DNA of 64,000 nucleotides from assembly GCA_950097265.1 (NCBI GenBank), contig CATNDJ010000005.1:29508-93507 (forward strand), read 5' to 3'. Shown piece by piece: positions 50,312 through 58,301 of the stretch (the first letter of the stretch is position 1; every line of letters begins with the position of its first letter). The DNA comes from an uncultured Oscillibacter sp. (GTDB lineage Bacteria > Bacillota > Clostridia > Oscillospirales > Oscillospiraceae). The position numbers and the translations under genes were made by a program. Below the pieces are notes generated by a model, which saw nothing but the letters and a program-made list of their open reading frames with translations, had not been told where the DNA came from and did no database searches.

Positions 50312-51259
50312 GTGGAACTGAAAAATCTTCGCACCTTCCAGACCGTGGTAGACCAGGGGAGTTACCAAAAGGCGGCGGAGCGGCTGGGCTACACCCAGTC
50401 CACCATCACCGTCCAGATCCAGCAGCTGGAGGAGGAGCTGGGGATTCCCCTCTTTGAGCGGGTGGGCCGGAGGATGGTTTTGACGGAGGCGGGGGAACGG
50501 GTGCTGCCCCAGGCCCGGGAGCTGCTGGCGGCGGCGGACCGCCTGCTGGAGAGCGAGCGGGCGGGCCGGGCGCCTGCGGGCACGCTGCGGGTGGACCTGG
50601 CGGAGACCCTGCTGTGCTACCGGATGCAGCCGGTGATCCGGGCCTTTCGGGAGCGGGCCCCTCAGGTCCGGCTGGTCATTCGGGACTGCAACTGTATGAG
50701 GATTCCCCAGGGCGTACGGGACGGGTCCTGCGACTTAGGGGTGGGCTACGACATGGACTGGAACCGGGAGGCCCTGGAGGTGGAGTCCCTGGGGAGCTAT
50801 GACATCGTGCTGCTGGCCTCCCCGGACTTCACGGAGCCGGACTTTACCACCCCGGGCCAGAAAAAGGCGGTCTCCCTGGTCACCGACGAACCGGACAGCA
50901 TCTTCCGCCGCCGCCTGGAGGACTACCTCCGTCAGCGGGAGATCGAGCTGGACGTGACCCTGGAGCTGTGGAGCATTGAAACCATCAAGCGCTGTGTCAT
51001 GAGCAATCTGGGCTTTACCTACCTGCCCCGCTTTGTGGCGGAGGAGGAGCTGGCGGACGGGCGGCTGGTAGAGCTGAAAGCCCCCATCTCCGGCGTGCCC
51101 GCCCCGGCTCTGTGCGCCTGGCGGAAGGGCAGGTGGGTCACCCCCGCCATGGAGCTCTTTCTGGAGCTTCTGCGGGAGGCTCTGGCGGAGGAGGCGCCCT
51201 CAGTGCCGCCGCTTCCGCTCCAGCCCCGGATCCCTCCGCTGGAAGGGCTTGTCGATTAA
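50312..51259 (+). CDS. LysR family transcriptional regulator
   Basis: GTG start at 50312 with GGAGGG upstream. The 315-residue protein has the LysR winged helix (residues 1-60: NLRTFQTVVDQGSYQKAAERLGYTQSTITVQIQQLEEELG) and an effector domain from about 88. It is divergent from the lysE-like exporter and is its probable activator. The last 20 residues (Pro-rich) extend past the usual LysR end and overlap the convergent ylmC gene by 60 bp, so the normal stop seems to have been lost or shifted. Confidence 0.93.
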   Translation: MELKNLRTFQTVVDQGSYQKAAERLGYTQSTITVQIQQLEEELGIPLFERVGRRMVLTEAGERVLPQARELLAAADRLLESERAGRAPAGTLRVDLAETLLCYRMQPVIRAFRERAPQVRLVIRDCNCMRIPQGVRDGSCDLGVGYDMDWNREALEVESLGSYDIVLLASPDFTEPDFTTPGQKKAVSLVTDEPDSIFRRRLEDYLRQREIELDVTLELWSIETIKRCVMSNLGFTYLPRFVAEEELADGRLVELKAPISGVPAPALCAWRKGRWVTPAMELFLELLREALAEEAPSVPPLPLQPRIPPLEGLVD

Positions 51260-51478
51260 AATGATGTCGTCCCCGATGCGCTGGATGCAGTCCCAGGGAA
51301 TGTAAAATTCCTCTCCCCGCCCGAAGAGGCCGAAAAACCGGGCGGGCCCGTAGACCACGATGGCCACCGTCTGTCCTTCCGGGGCCCGCAGGTCCAGGTC
51401 CGCCACCAGCCCAAGGCGGGAGCCGTCGTTGATGTTGATGACCTCTTTTCGCCGGAGGTCCCGAAACCGGAACTGCAT
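51200..51478 (-). CDS. ylmC: YlmC/YmxH family sporulation protein (PRC-barrel)
   Basis: The ATG at 51478 (AAAGGAG 9 bases upstream; an in-frame TTG at 51487 is less likely) gives 92 residues: MQFRFRDLRRKEVININDGSRLGLVADLDL, then a PRC-barrel ending FYIPWDCIQRIGDDIILID. This is the YlmC/YmxH family found next to sigE/sigG in spore formers. Here it is divergent from sigG, a rearranged form of the Bacillus order sigG-ylmC. Function is not established. Its last 60 bp overlap the 3' end of the LysR gene. Confidence 0.88.
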   Translation of the reverse strand: MQFRFRDLRRKEVININDGSRLGLVADLDLRAPEGQTVAIVVYGPARFFGLFGRGEEFYIPWDCIQRIGDDIILIDKPFQRRDPGLERKRRH

Positions 51479-51545
51479 GGACTTCAACTCCTTTCAAGGA
51501 AGCCTATGCGCCCCCCGGGCCGTCCTATTCTGACAAAAGGTCCCA

Positions 51546-51575
51546 GTATAGGAAAAATGGCCTCTGGAGATACTG
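51546..51575 (+). promoter_or_regulatory. Sigma-F-type promoter of sigG
   Basis: GTATA (51546-51550), 15 bp and GGAGATACTG (51566-51575) match the B. subtilis sigma-F pattern (GYWTA, about 16 bp, GGNRANAMTW) at all but the last base, 70 bp before the sigG start. In B. subtilis sigG is itself transcribed by sigma-F. Confidence 0.65.
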
Positions 51576-51644
51576 ACCTTGCGGCGGCAAGAGGGGAAGA
51601 CCCCGCCCGCCGCGCAGTCAGTATACACAGAGGGGGCGGCTTTC

Positions 51645-52415
51645 TTGCAGGGAAAAGTCGAGATCGCGGGAGTCAACACCGCCAAGCTGAAGGTGCTGAA
51701 AAACGAGGAGACCATGGCCCTTCTCCGCCGGACCAAGGAGGGGGACCAGGAGGCCCGCCGCCAGCTCATCGAGGGGAACCTGCGGCTGGTGCTGTCGGTG
51801 ATCCAGCGCTTTTCCAACCGGGGGGAGAACGTGGACGACCTCTTTCAGGTGGGCTGCGTGGGACTCATCAAGGCCATCGACAACTTCGACGTCAGCCAGC
51901 CGGTGAAGTTCTCCACCTACGGCGTGCCCATGATCATCGGCGAGATCCGCCGCTATCTCCGGGACAACAGCGCCATCCGGGTCTCCCGGTCCATGCGGGA
52001 CACGGCCTACCGGGTGCTGCAGGTCCGGGAGCGGCTGATTTCCGAGACCCAGCGGGAGCCCACGGTGGAGCAGATTGCCAAGGAACTGGATATCCCCCGG
52101 GAGGACGTGGTGTTCGCTATGGACGCCATCGTGGACCCGGTGTCCCTCTACGAGCCGGTGTACTCCGACGGCGGGGACGCCCTCTGCGTCATGGACCAGG
52201 TCCGGGACACCCAGAACACCGACGAGCACTGGACGGACCGCATCGCCCTGAAGGACGCCCTGAAGCGCCTGGACGACCGGGAGCGGCGCATTTTGTCCCT
52301 GCGGTTCTACGAGGGAAAGACGCAGATGGAGGTTTCTGCAGAGGTAGGCATCTCCCAGGCCCAGGTCTCCCGGCTGGAAAAAGGGGCCATCAACACCATC
52401 AAGAAGAACATCTGA
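51645..52415 (+). CDS. sigG: RNA polymerase sporulation sigma factor SigG
   Basis: I take the TTG at 51645 as start, since AGAGGGGG lies 8 bases upstream and it gives MQGKVEIAGVNTAKLKVLKN, aligning with Bacillus SigG. The 256-residue length also matches. Region 2 (NLRLVLSVIQRFSNRGENVDDLFQVGCVGLIKAI; FSTYGVPMIIGEIRRYLRDN) and region 4 (GKTQMEVSAEVGISQAQVSRLEKGAINTIKKNI) are strongly SigG-like. It directs late forespore transcription. A sigma-F-like promoter lies upstream; spoIIGA-sigE are not adjacent, unlike in Bacillus. Confidence 0.95.
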   Translation: MQGKVEIAGVNTAKLKVLKNEETMALLRRTKEGDQEARRQLIEGNLRLVLSVIQRFSNRGENVDDLFQVGCVGLIKAIDNFDVSQPVKFSTYGVPMIIGEIRRYLRDNSAIRVSRSMRDTAYRVLQVRERLISETQREPTVEQIAKELDIPREDVVFAMDAIVDPVSLYEPVYSDGGDALCVMDQVRDTQNTDEHWTDRIALKDALKRLDDRERRILSLRFYEGKTQMEVSAEVGISQAQVSRLEKGAINTIKKNI

Positions 52416-52420
52416 CGCGA

Positions 52421-52446
52421 GGCCCGCCTTTCCGGCGGGCCTTTTT
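52421..52446 (+). terminator. Intrinsic terminator of sigG
   Basis: GGCCCGCC (52421-52428), loop TTTCC, GGCGGGCC (52434-52441), then TTTTT. Confidence 0.9.
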
Positions 52447-52457
52447 CGCGCTTTCCC

Positions 52458-52486
52458 TTGTATTTCCTGCCGGGAACTGTTATAAT
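52458..52486 (+). promoter_or_regulatory. Promoter of the M50 protease-scpAB region
   Basis: TTGTAT (52458-52463), 17 bp and TATAAT (52481-52486), 27 bp before the start. Confidence 0.75.
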
Positions 52487-52512
52487 GAAGCAGCTATGAA
52501 AGGGGGAGGACC

Positions 52513-53172
52513 ATGGATTTCGGCGGGCTTGTCCGCTCCATTGACTGGGATTTTCTGGAGAACACCCTGACGAGGGTCCTGGCCGTCCTCCTCTGCCTGA
52601 CGGTTCACGAGACCTGCCACGGCCTGGCGGCCTATGCCTTGGGGGACCCCACGGCCCGGGACCGGCGCCGCCTGAGTTTGAATCCCCTGCGGCACATCGA
52701 CTGGCTGGGCCTGGGCATGATGCTGGTTGTGGGCTTCGGCTGGGCCAAGCCTGTGCCGGTGGATCCCCGGCATTTTAAAAAGCCTAAGCAGGGCATGGCC
52801 CTGACGGCCCTGGCAGGGCCGGTTTCCAATTTGCTGCTGGCCCTGCTGGCGGTGTTCCTGAGCCGGGAGATTTATGCCCATGGGTTTTGGATACCCATGG
52901 AGGCCCGAGTTCCCCTCTTTCAGTTCCTGCTCTACACCCTGGCCCCCCTGTCCATCGGCCTGGGGCTCTTCAACCTTCTGCCCATCCCGCCTTTGGACGG
53001 GAGCAAGGCGCTGGGGGCTTTCCTTCCGGACCGGGCTTATTTCAGTCTGATGCGCTACGAGCGCTACGGCATGCTTCTGCTGCTGGCCCTGAGCTGGTTC
53101 GGCGTCACGGGGGACCTCGTCAGCGGGTCCATCCTGGGGGTCTACCGCTTCTTCTTCGAGCTGTTCTTCTAA
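52513..53172 (+). CDS. Site-2 protease family (M50) membrane metalloprotease
   Basis: The 219-residue protein has about six hydrophobic segments with the zinc motif HETCH (about residues 34-38, HExxH) in LTVHETCHGLAAYALGDPTA and the second motif NLLPIPPLDGSKAL with the ligand Asp (about 156-169). This is the YwhC/M50B subclass without a PDZ domain. It precedes scpA by 31 bp, as in many Clostridia. Substrate unknown; the SpoIVFB pro-sigma-K protease is a related family but distinct. Confidence 0.9.
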   Translation: MDFGGLVRSIDWDFLENTLTRVLAVLLCLTVHETCHGLAAYALGDPTARDRRRLSLNPLRHIDWLGLGMMLVVGFGWAKPVPVDPRHFKKPKQGMALTALAGPVSNLLLALLAVFLSREIYAHGFWIPMEARVPLFQFLLYTLAPLSIGLGLFNLLPIPPLDGSKALGAFLPDRAYFSLMRYERYGMLLLLALSWFGVTGDLVSGSILGVYRFFFELFF

Positions 53173-53203
53173 AATCCGCGCCCCGGCGCGGTGGGAGGTA
53201 TCT

Positions 53204-53998
53204 TTGGAAAGTCCCGTATTCAAACTGGAAAAGGTGGTCCACTCCCGGACGGCGGAGCTCCAGGATTTCGAGGGGCCCCTGGATTTGATTTTATTCCTGC
53301 TGGGGAAGAACAAGATGGAGATTCAGGACATCTCCATTTCTCTTATCTGCGACCAGTACTTAAGCTGGCTGGACCGGCGGAAGGAGCTGGACCTGGAGGT
53401 CGCCAGCGAGTTCGCCGCCATGGCCTCTCACCTGGTTTATCTGAAGACCCGGATGCTCCTCTCTATCGAGGACGAGGAGGCCAAGAGCGAGATGGAAGCC
53501 CTCATCCAATCCCTGGAGGAACGCCGCCGGGGAGAGAGCTACGCCTACGTGAAGGCCATGGGGGAGAGGCTGGCTCCCCTGGGAGAGTTCGGCCGTAGCG
53601 TCTGCGTCCGGGGGCCGGAGCCCCTGGAGCCCGGAGAGATTCTCTACGACCACCGTCCCCGGGATCTGCTGCGGGCCATGCGGGAGCTCCAGAGCCGGGC
53701 GGAGCGGAAGCTGCCTCCGCCCAAGGCGGCCTTCCAGGCAATCGCCCGGCACGAGCCCTACCCGGTGGAGCGGAAGGCCCGGGATATCCTGCGCCGTTTG
53801 AAGGATGGGACCGTCACCCGCTTCCTCCAGCTCTTTCACGGCAGCCGGAGCCGCAGCGAGATTGTGGCCACTTTCCTGGCGGTGTTGGAGCTGTGCCGGT
53901 CCCATGTGCTGCAGCTGACGGGCTCGGAGACCGAGTGCACCGTCCGGCAGGTGGGAGACCCGCCGGAGCATCTCAATCCCCAGGCGGAGGAATCCTAA
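53204..53998 (+). CDS. scpA: Segregation and condensation protein ScpA
   Basis: TTG start at 53204 with GGGAGG upstream. The 264-residue kleisin has the conserved N-terminus FEGPLDLILFLLGKNKMEIQDISISLICDQYL (about residues 23-54), a variable acidic middle and a C-terminal winged helix (about 185-245, RFLQLFHGSRSRSEIVATFLAVLELCRSHVLQL). It bridges the SMC dimer and binds ScpB for chromosome condensation. It sits directly before scpB (9-bp gap). Confidence 0.95.
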   Translation: MESPVFKLEKVVHSRTAELQDFEGPLDLILFLLGKNKMEIQDISISLICDQYLSWLDRRKELDLEVASEFAAMASHLVYLKTRMLLSIEDEEAKSEMEALIQSLEERRRGESYAYVKAMGERLAPLGEFGRSVCVRGPEPLEPGEILYDHRPRDLLRAMRELQSRAERKLPPPKAAFQAIARHEPYPVERKARDILRRLKDGTVTRFLQLFHGSRSRSEIVATFLAVLELCRSHVLQLTGSETECTVRQVGDPPEHLNPQAEES

Positions 53999-54007
53999 GG
54001 AGGTCCC

Positions 54008-54619
54008 ATGGAGAGAAAAGAAATTGAATCCGCCGTGGAGGCGATTCTGTTCGCCTCCGGCGAACCCATACAGATTAAGCGGCTCTGCGCCGCCCTGGAG
54101 CTGGCCCGCCCCGCCGTGGAGCGGGCGCTGAAGGACCTGGGGGATCGCTACGCCTTCGACCAACGGGGCATCCGCCTGGTTCAGATGGACGACTGCTGGC
54201 AGCTTTGCTCCGCCCCGGAGTTTGGAGACGCGGTGCACCGGGCCCTGGAGGTCCGCAAATCCGCCAAACTCAGCCAGCCGGCCTTGGAAGCCCTGACCAT
54301 CATCGCTTACTATCAGCCCACCACCCGGGCCTATGTGGACCAGATTCGGGGAGTCGACAGCTCCTACACCATGAGCCTGCTGTTAAACCGGGATCTCATC
54401 GAGGAGTGCGGGCGCCTCCAGGTGCCGGGGCGGCCCCGGCTTTACAGGACTACGAAGCAGTTTCTCCGGGCTTTCCACCTCAGCAGCCTGGAGGACCTGC
54501 CGGAACTGACGGAGCCTTCCGAGGAGGAGGACCCCCTGGACCCGGAGGCCGACGGCCAGATGCGCCTGGGGGAGAATGGGGAAATTGTGTCGGACCGGGA
54601 GGAAGAAGAGACGGAATAA
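54008..54619 (+). CDS. scpB: Segregation and condensation protein ScpB
   Basis: The 203-residue protein shows the tandem winged-helix ScpB core: ESAVEAILFASGEPIQIKRLC at the N-terminus and LSQPALEALTIIAYYQPTTRAYVDQIRGVDSSYTM (about 90-124), RGRPRLYRTT-like region at about 140-150. The C-terminal 35 residues are acidic and low-complexity. AAGGAGG precedes the ATG. It acts as a dimer on the ScpA kleisin of the SMC complex. Confidence 0.95.
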   Translation: MERKEIESAVEAILFASGEPIQIKRLCAALELARPAVERALKDLGDRYAFDQRGIRLVQMDDCWQLCSAPEFGDAVHRALEVRKSAKLSQPALEALTIIAYYQPTTRAYVDQIRGVDSSYTMSLLLNRDLIEECGRLQVPGRPRLYRTTKQFLRAFHLSSLEDLPELTEPSEEEDPLDPEADGQMRLGENGEIVSDREEEETE

Positions 54620-54637
54620 GGAAGGGAGGCGCCGCCT

Positions 54638-55336
54638 ATGGCGTGGCTTTGGATACCGGCGGTCATTGTGCTGCTGATCGCCCTGCTTTGCTGGACCCGG
54701 GTGGGGGTCTGGGCGGCCTTCGGCGGAGGGGAGCTCCGCCTGGATGTGAAATTCGGCCTCCTGCGGATACATATCCTCCCCGCTAAGCCCAAGAAGCCCA
54801 AGGCGGAGAAGCCGAAAAAAGAGAAGAAAAAGCCTAAGGAGGAGCCGGGAGCTGAAAAGCCCGAATCCAAATTCTCCTTTACCCTGGAGGACGGGGAGGA
54901 CGCCCTGCGCACCATGCTTCCGCCTCTGAAACGGGCGCTGAGGCGGTTTGGCCGGGGCATCCGGATAAAGCCCCTGCGGCTGTCCCTGGTTCTGGGAGGA
55001 GAGGAAGACCCCGCCGCCGCGGCACAGCTCTACGGAGAAATTCAGGCCGCCGTCTGGACGGGAATGCCCCTGCTGGAGAGGCTGCTGGATATCCGGAAGC
55101 CCTATATTCACACGGATGTGGACTTCACCGCCTCCGGCACGGCGGTGGAGGGAGAGGCCGGGGTGACCCTCCGCGTCGGCACGCTGCTGGCCATGGGCTT
55201 CGGCCTGGCCTTCCCGGTTCTGGGCTGGTTCCTGCGCTGGCGGAAGCGGTGCAAGACCCGTCTGCCGAAGCCGGAGAAAAAGCCCCCCGAGGACCCAAAG
55301 CCCCAGGAGGCCCAAACTGAAAATCCCGCCGCATAA
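54638..55336 (+). CDS. DUF2953 family membrane protein
   Basis: The 232-residue protein has one N-terminal membrane helix (residues 3-20), a very basic Lys/Pro linker (about 48-72), a DUF2953-type domain (about 85-185) and a second hydrophobic segment (about 187-205) followed by a charged tail. DUF2953 proteins are a Firmicutes family commonly encoded beside the GerW/YtfJ sporulation protein, as here (51-bp gap). Function unknown. GGGAGG precedes the ATG. Confidence 0.8.
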   Translation: MAWLWIPAVIVLLIALLCWTRVGVWAAFGGGELRLDVKFGLLRIHILPAKPKKPKAEKPKKEKKKPKEEPGAEKPESKFSFTLEDGEDALRTMLPPLKRALRRFGRGIRIKPLRLSLVLGGEEDPAAAAQLYGEIQAAVWTGMPLLERLLDIRKPYIHTDVDFTASGTAVEGEAGVTLRVGTLLAMGFGLAFPVLGWFLRWRKRCKTRLPKPEKKPPEDPKPQEAQTENPAA

Positions 55337-55387
55337 GGCGTTCAGGACAGGCATACGTAAAATCTGACGATAGGAAGGAAGTACAAA

Positions 55388-55789
55388 ATGGACAATGAGA
55401 AAAAAAGCAAGGTCAGCGATCTGATGCAGTCCACCATTGAAAAAATCCACGAGCTGGTGGATACCAACGTCATCGTAGGCCAGCCCATCAACACCCCGGA
55501 CGGCGTGACCCTGATCCCCGTTTCCCGGGTCAATTTCGGCTTTGGCAGCGGCGGCGGGGACTACGGCAAGGCCCCGAAGGAAAACTTCGGCGGCGGAGGC
55601 GGCGCGGGAGTGAAAATCGACCCCGTGGCCTTCCTCATCATCAAGGACGGCGTGACCCGGGTGCTGCCCGTGGCGGCGCCCCCGGTGACCACGGTGGACC
55701 GGATCATCGACATGGCGCCGGACCTGATGGATAAGGCGGAAAAATTCCTGGACAAGAAAAAGGCGGAGAAGGAGCAAGAATCCATCTGA
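55388..55789 (+). CDS. GerW/YtfJ family sporulation protein
   Basis: The 133-residue protein has the typical YtfJ pattern: VSDLMQSTIEKIHELVDTNVIVGQPINTPDGVTLIPVSRVNFGFGSGGGDYG (about residues 7-58), a Gly-rich segment and AGVKIDPVAFLIIKDGVTRVLPV (about 74-96). In Bacillus this forespore protein is needed for normal germination, with effects on spore coat or inner membrane. AGGAAGG precedes the ATG. Its neighbours DUF2953 and a D-Ala-D-Ala carboxypeptidase are those seen in other spore formers. Confidence 0.92.
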   Translation: MDNEKKSKVSDLMQSTIEKIHELVDTNVIVGQPINTPDGVTLIPVSRVNFGFGSGGGDYGKAPKENFGGGGGAGVKIDPVAFLIIKDGVTRVLPVAAPPVTTVDRIIDMAPDLMDKAEKFLDKKKAEKEQESI

Positions 55790-55838
55790 GCTGGGCATAC
55801 TATCATCACTTGACTGCTGAGAAACGGAGTGGTGACGC

Positions 55839-56909
55839 TTGCTGAAAACTTTCCCCTTCCGGCGGGCCGGGGCGCTGTTTTTGGCCCTGGTCTGCCTGCT
55901 GACAGGCCGGGCGGAGGCGGTGGAGGTCTCCGCCTCCGCCGCCGTTTTGATGGATATGGACAGCGGCCGGGTGCTCTATGAAAAAAACGCCGGGGCCCGG
56001 ATGCTGATTGCCAGCACGACGAAGATTTTAACGGCCCTGGTGGCCATCCGGGATGGGAATCTCAGCGACACGGTGAAGGTGAGCCGGGAGGCTGCTTATA
56101 CCGAGGGCTCGTCCATGTATCTCAAGGAGGGGGAGGAGCTGACCCTGGAGACCTTGCTGTACGGCCTGCTTCTCTGCTCCGGGAACGACGCCGCCGTGGC
56201 GGTGGCGGAGCACGTGGGGGGCAGCGTGGAGGGTTTCGTGGAGCGGATGAACGACACGGCCCTGGAGCTGGGCATGGAGGATTCCTCCTTCGCCAATCCC
56301 AACGGCCTGGACGACGAAGAGCACTATTCCACCGCTTACGACATGGCCCTGCTGGCCCGGGCGGCCATGGGGAACGAAACCTTGGTCCGCATCGCCTCTA
56401 CCCGGACGGTGACCATCGGCGGGCGGACCATGACAAATCACAACAAATTGCTCAGCTACGTGGACGGCTGCCTGGGCCTGAAGACCGGCTATACCCGGGC
56501 GGCGGGCCGGACCCTGGTGAGCTGCGCGGAGCGCCGGGGCCAGCGGCTCATCGCCGTGACCCTCCAGGACGGCAACGACTGGGCGGACCACCAGAGCCTC
56601 TACGACTACGGCTTTGCCGCCTATCCCGCCAAGCGGATGGCCCAGCTGGGCCACGAGCTGGCGAGGGAAGAAGGGGTCCCCCTGATTGCGGCGGACAGCT
56701 TCGCCTGGCCCCTGGCCCAGGGGGAGAAGCTGGAAACCGATTGGAAGCTGGACCGCCCCCTGTCCGCTCCCCTCCGGGCGGGTACGAGGGTGGGGGAGGC
56801 GGTGTTCTCCCTGAACGGCAAAGAAGTGGGCCGGGTGGCCCTGCTCTGCGGGGAAACCCTGCCGCCCAAGGCGGAGTCCGCCATGAACACGCTGCGAAGC
56901 TACAGGTGA
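55839..56909 (+). CDS. D-alanyl-D-alanine carboxypeptidase (DacF/DacB type, S11)
   Basis: TTG start at 55839 with CGGAG upstream. The 356-residue protein has a signal peptide (to about residue 28, ending RAEA), then the penicillin-binding S11 domain with motifs STTK (Ser about 60), SGND (about 116-119) and KTGYTRAAG (about 213-221), and a C-terminal beta domain (about 285-350). It trims pentapeptides in peptidoglycan. The place between GerW and RluB genes matches the spore-cortex carboxypeptidases DacB/DacF. A weak sigma-F-like element (GCATA at 55795, then GCTGAGAA) lies upstream. Confidence 0.92.
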   Translation: MLKTFPFRRAGALFLALVCLLTGRAEAVEVSASAAVLMDMDSGRVLYEKNAGARMLIASTTKILTALVAIRDGNLSDTVKVSREAAYTEGSSMYLKEGEELTLETLLYGLLLCSGNDAAVAVAEHVGGSVEGFVERMNDTALELGMEDSSFANPNGLDDEEHYSTAYDMALLARAAMGNETLVRIASTRTVTIGGRTMTNHNKLLSYVDGCLGLKTGYTRAAGRTLVSCAERRGQRLIAVTLQDGNDWADHQSLYDYGFAAYPAKRMAQLGHELAREEGVPLIAADSFAWPLAQGEKLETDWKLDRPLSAPLRAGTRVGEAVFSLNGKEVGRVALLCGETLPPKAESAMNTLRSYR

Positions 56910-56913
56910 AGCG

Positions 56914-57642
56914 ATGGAAGAACGACTGCAAAAGCTCCTCTCCGCCGCCGGGGTCTGCTCCCGGCGGACGGCGGAGGGTTACATAGAGGCGGGCCGGGTG
57001 ACGGTGAACGGCGAGACCGCGGTCCTTGGGACCAAGGCCAATCCGGACCGGGACGACGTGCGCCTGGACGGCAGGCCCCTGCCTGGCCGGGCGGAGACGG
57101 TGTATCTGATGCTGAACAAGCCCAGAGGCTATGTCACTACCCTCTCCGACGAGAAGGGGAGGAGGACCGTGGCGGAGCTGGTGGCGGACTGCGGCGTCCG
57201 GGTATACCCTGTGGGACGGTTGGACCTGGACTCAGAGGGACTGCTGCTGATGACCAACGACGGAGCGCTGGCCCGGAGGCTGACCCACCCCAGCGAGGAG
57301 ATCGAGAAGACCTACCACGTCTGGGTCAAGGGCCCGGCGGAGGGAGCGGCGGAGCGCCTTTCCCGCCTCCGGGACCTGGAGGGGGAGCCCATTCGTCCTG
57401 CCCGGGTGGAGACCCTGGGCCGGGGAGAGGGGACGGCAAAGCTGGCCGTCACCATCCGTCAGGGGAAAAACCGCCAGGTTCGCCGGATGTGCGCTGCCTG
57501 CGGTCTGGAGGTGACCCGCCTCCGCCGGGTGCGGGAGCACACGCTGGAGCTGGGGGCCCTGCCGCCGGGGAAGTGGCGGCGCTTGACGGCGGGGGAAGCC
57601 GAGGCCCTGAAAGGGCGCGCCCGGCCGGAAGAAAAAGAGTGA
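56914..57642 (+). CDS. rluB: RsuA/RluB family pseudouridine synthase
   Basis: The 242-residue enzyme has an N-terminal S4 RNA-binding domain (ERLQKLLSAAGVCSRRTAEGYIEAGRVTVNG, about residues 2-32) and the catalytic domain with VGRLDLDSEGLLLMTND (about 95-111), including the catalytic Asp of GRLDLD. The C-terminal KNRQVRRMCAACG is also typical. In Bacillus the homologue next to dacB-spmAB modifies 23S rRNA. spmA and spmB are absent here. It starts 4 bp after the dac gene, so the two are coupled. Confidence 0.92.
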   Translation: MEERLQKLLSAAGVCSRRTAEGYIEAGRVTVNGETAVLGTKANPDRDDVRLDGRPLPGRAETVYLMLNKPRGYVTTLSDEKGRRTVAELVADCGVRVYPVGRLDLDSEGLLLMTNDGALARRLTHPSEEIEKTYHVWVKGPAEGAAERLSRLRDLEGEPIRPARVETLGRGEGTAKLAVTIRQGKNRQVRRMCAACGLEVTRLRRVREHTLELGALPPGKWRRLTAGEAEALKGRARPEEKE

Positions 57643-57648
57643 GAAAAG

Positions 57649-57675
57649 GGGAAGCCCGGCAGCGCCGGGCTTCCC
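57649..57675. terminator. Bidirectional terminator between rluB and the hxlR-like gene
   Basis: GGGAAGCCCGGC (57649-57660), loop AGC, GCCGGGCTTCCC (57664-57675). T-run short on the plus side (TTATCC), A-rich run 57643-57647 on the other. Confidence 0.7.
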
Positions 57676-57999
57676 TTATCCGTTCTGCGCTTTATACTCC
57701 TGGCCCCAGCTCCACATGGCGTCCAGCACCGGTTTCAGGCTGTATCCCAGCTCCGTCAGGGCGTACTCCACCCGGGGCGGCACCTCCGGATAGACCGTCC
57801 GGGTCAGCAGGCCGCTGCTTTCCATTTGCCGGAGCTGAGCGGTCAGCACCTTCTGGCTCACGCCGCCGATGGACTTTTTCAATTCGCCGAACCGCTTTGT
57901 GCCGGAGAGCAGGTCCCGCAGAATCAAGACTTTCCATTTGTCGCTGATAAGCGTCAGGGTTGTTTCTACCGGGCAGGCCGGAAGCTCTTTCGCCGTCAT
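57676..57999 (-). CDS. HxlR family winged-helix regulator
   Basis: The ATG at 57999 with GGGAGG upstream gives a 107-residue protein: CPVETTLTLISDKWKVLILRDLLSGTKRFGELKKSIGGVSQKVLTAQLRQMESSGLL, the canonical HxlR/MarR-like fold with the single N-terminal Cys (about residue 9) that senses thiol-reactive or quinone stress in YodB/HxlR-type proteins. It is divergent from a degenerate MBL-fold protein with palindromes between them, which it probably controls. Confidence 0.9.
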   Translation of the reverse strand: MTAKELPACPVETTLTLISDKWKVLILRDLLSGTKRFGELKKSIGGVSQKVLTAQLRQMESSGLLTRTVYPEVPPRVEYALTELGYSLKPVLDAMWSWGQEYKAQNG

Positions 58000-58164
58000 G
58001 TGAACGCCTCCCGTTTTCAGTGATTCCCGTCGGGGCTGTACCGCCATTTTACGGCACAGGACGGGCCGCTGTCAAGCGGAAGGCGTTTCAAACCGGCCTC
58101 CAAAAATTTTTCCAGGCCGCGGAGAAAGCCCGGGGCCCGTTGAAAATGCTCAATCGTTTCCCTC

Positions 58165-58187
58165 GGGTAACCGCCCGATTGTTACCC
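58165..58187. promoter_or_regulatory. Candidate HxlR operator (inverted repeat)
   Basis: GGGTAAC (58165-58171), 9 bp, GTTACCC (58181-58187): a perfect 7-bp inverted repeat. Confidence 0.5.
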
Positions 58188-58201
58188 GCAGGTACCTAGG
58201 C

Positions 58202-58213
58202 CACAATATTGTG
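58202..58213. promoter_or_regulatory. Candidate operator palindrome
   Basis: CACAATATTGTG is a perfect 12-bp palindrome ending 5 bp before the -35 of the divergent gene, flanked by GTAC on both sides. Confidence 0.5.
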
Positions 58214-58218
58214 CGTAC

Positions 58219-58247
58219 TTCACAGGCCCGGGACGCTCTGCTATGAT
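58219..58247 (+). promoter_or_regulatory. Promoter of the MBL-like gene
   Basis: TTCACA (58219-58224), 17 bp and TATGAT (58242-58247). Confidence 0.65.
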
Positions 58248-58301
58248 GGGAGCATCAAAGGGAGGACATCCCGAAGGAAAAACGATTTGGAGGTATTTTC
58301 A

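Larger units (their letters stand above)
58000..58301. other. Intergenic region between hxlR-like and MBL-like genes
   Basis: These 302 bp hold two palindromes (58165-58187 and 58202-58213), the plus-strand promoter at 58219-58247 and a GC-rich leader for the HxlR gene (58000-58150). I see no small gene or RNA in it. Confidence 0.5.
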
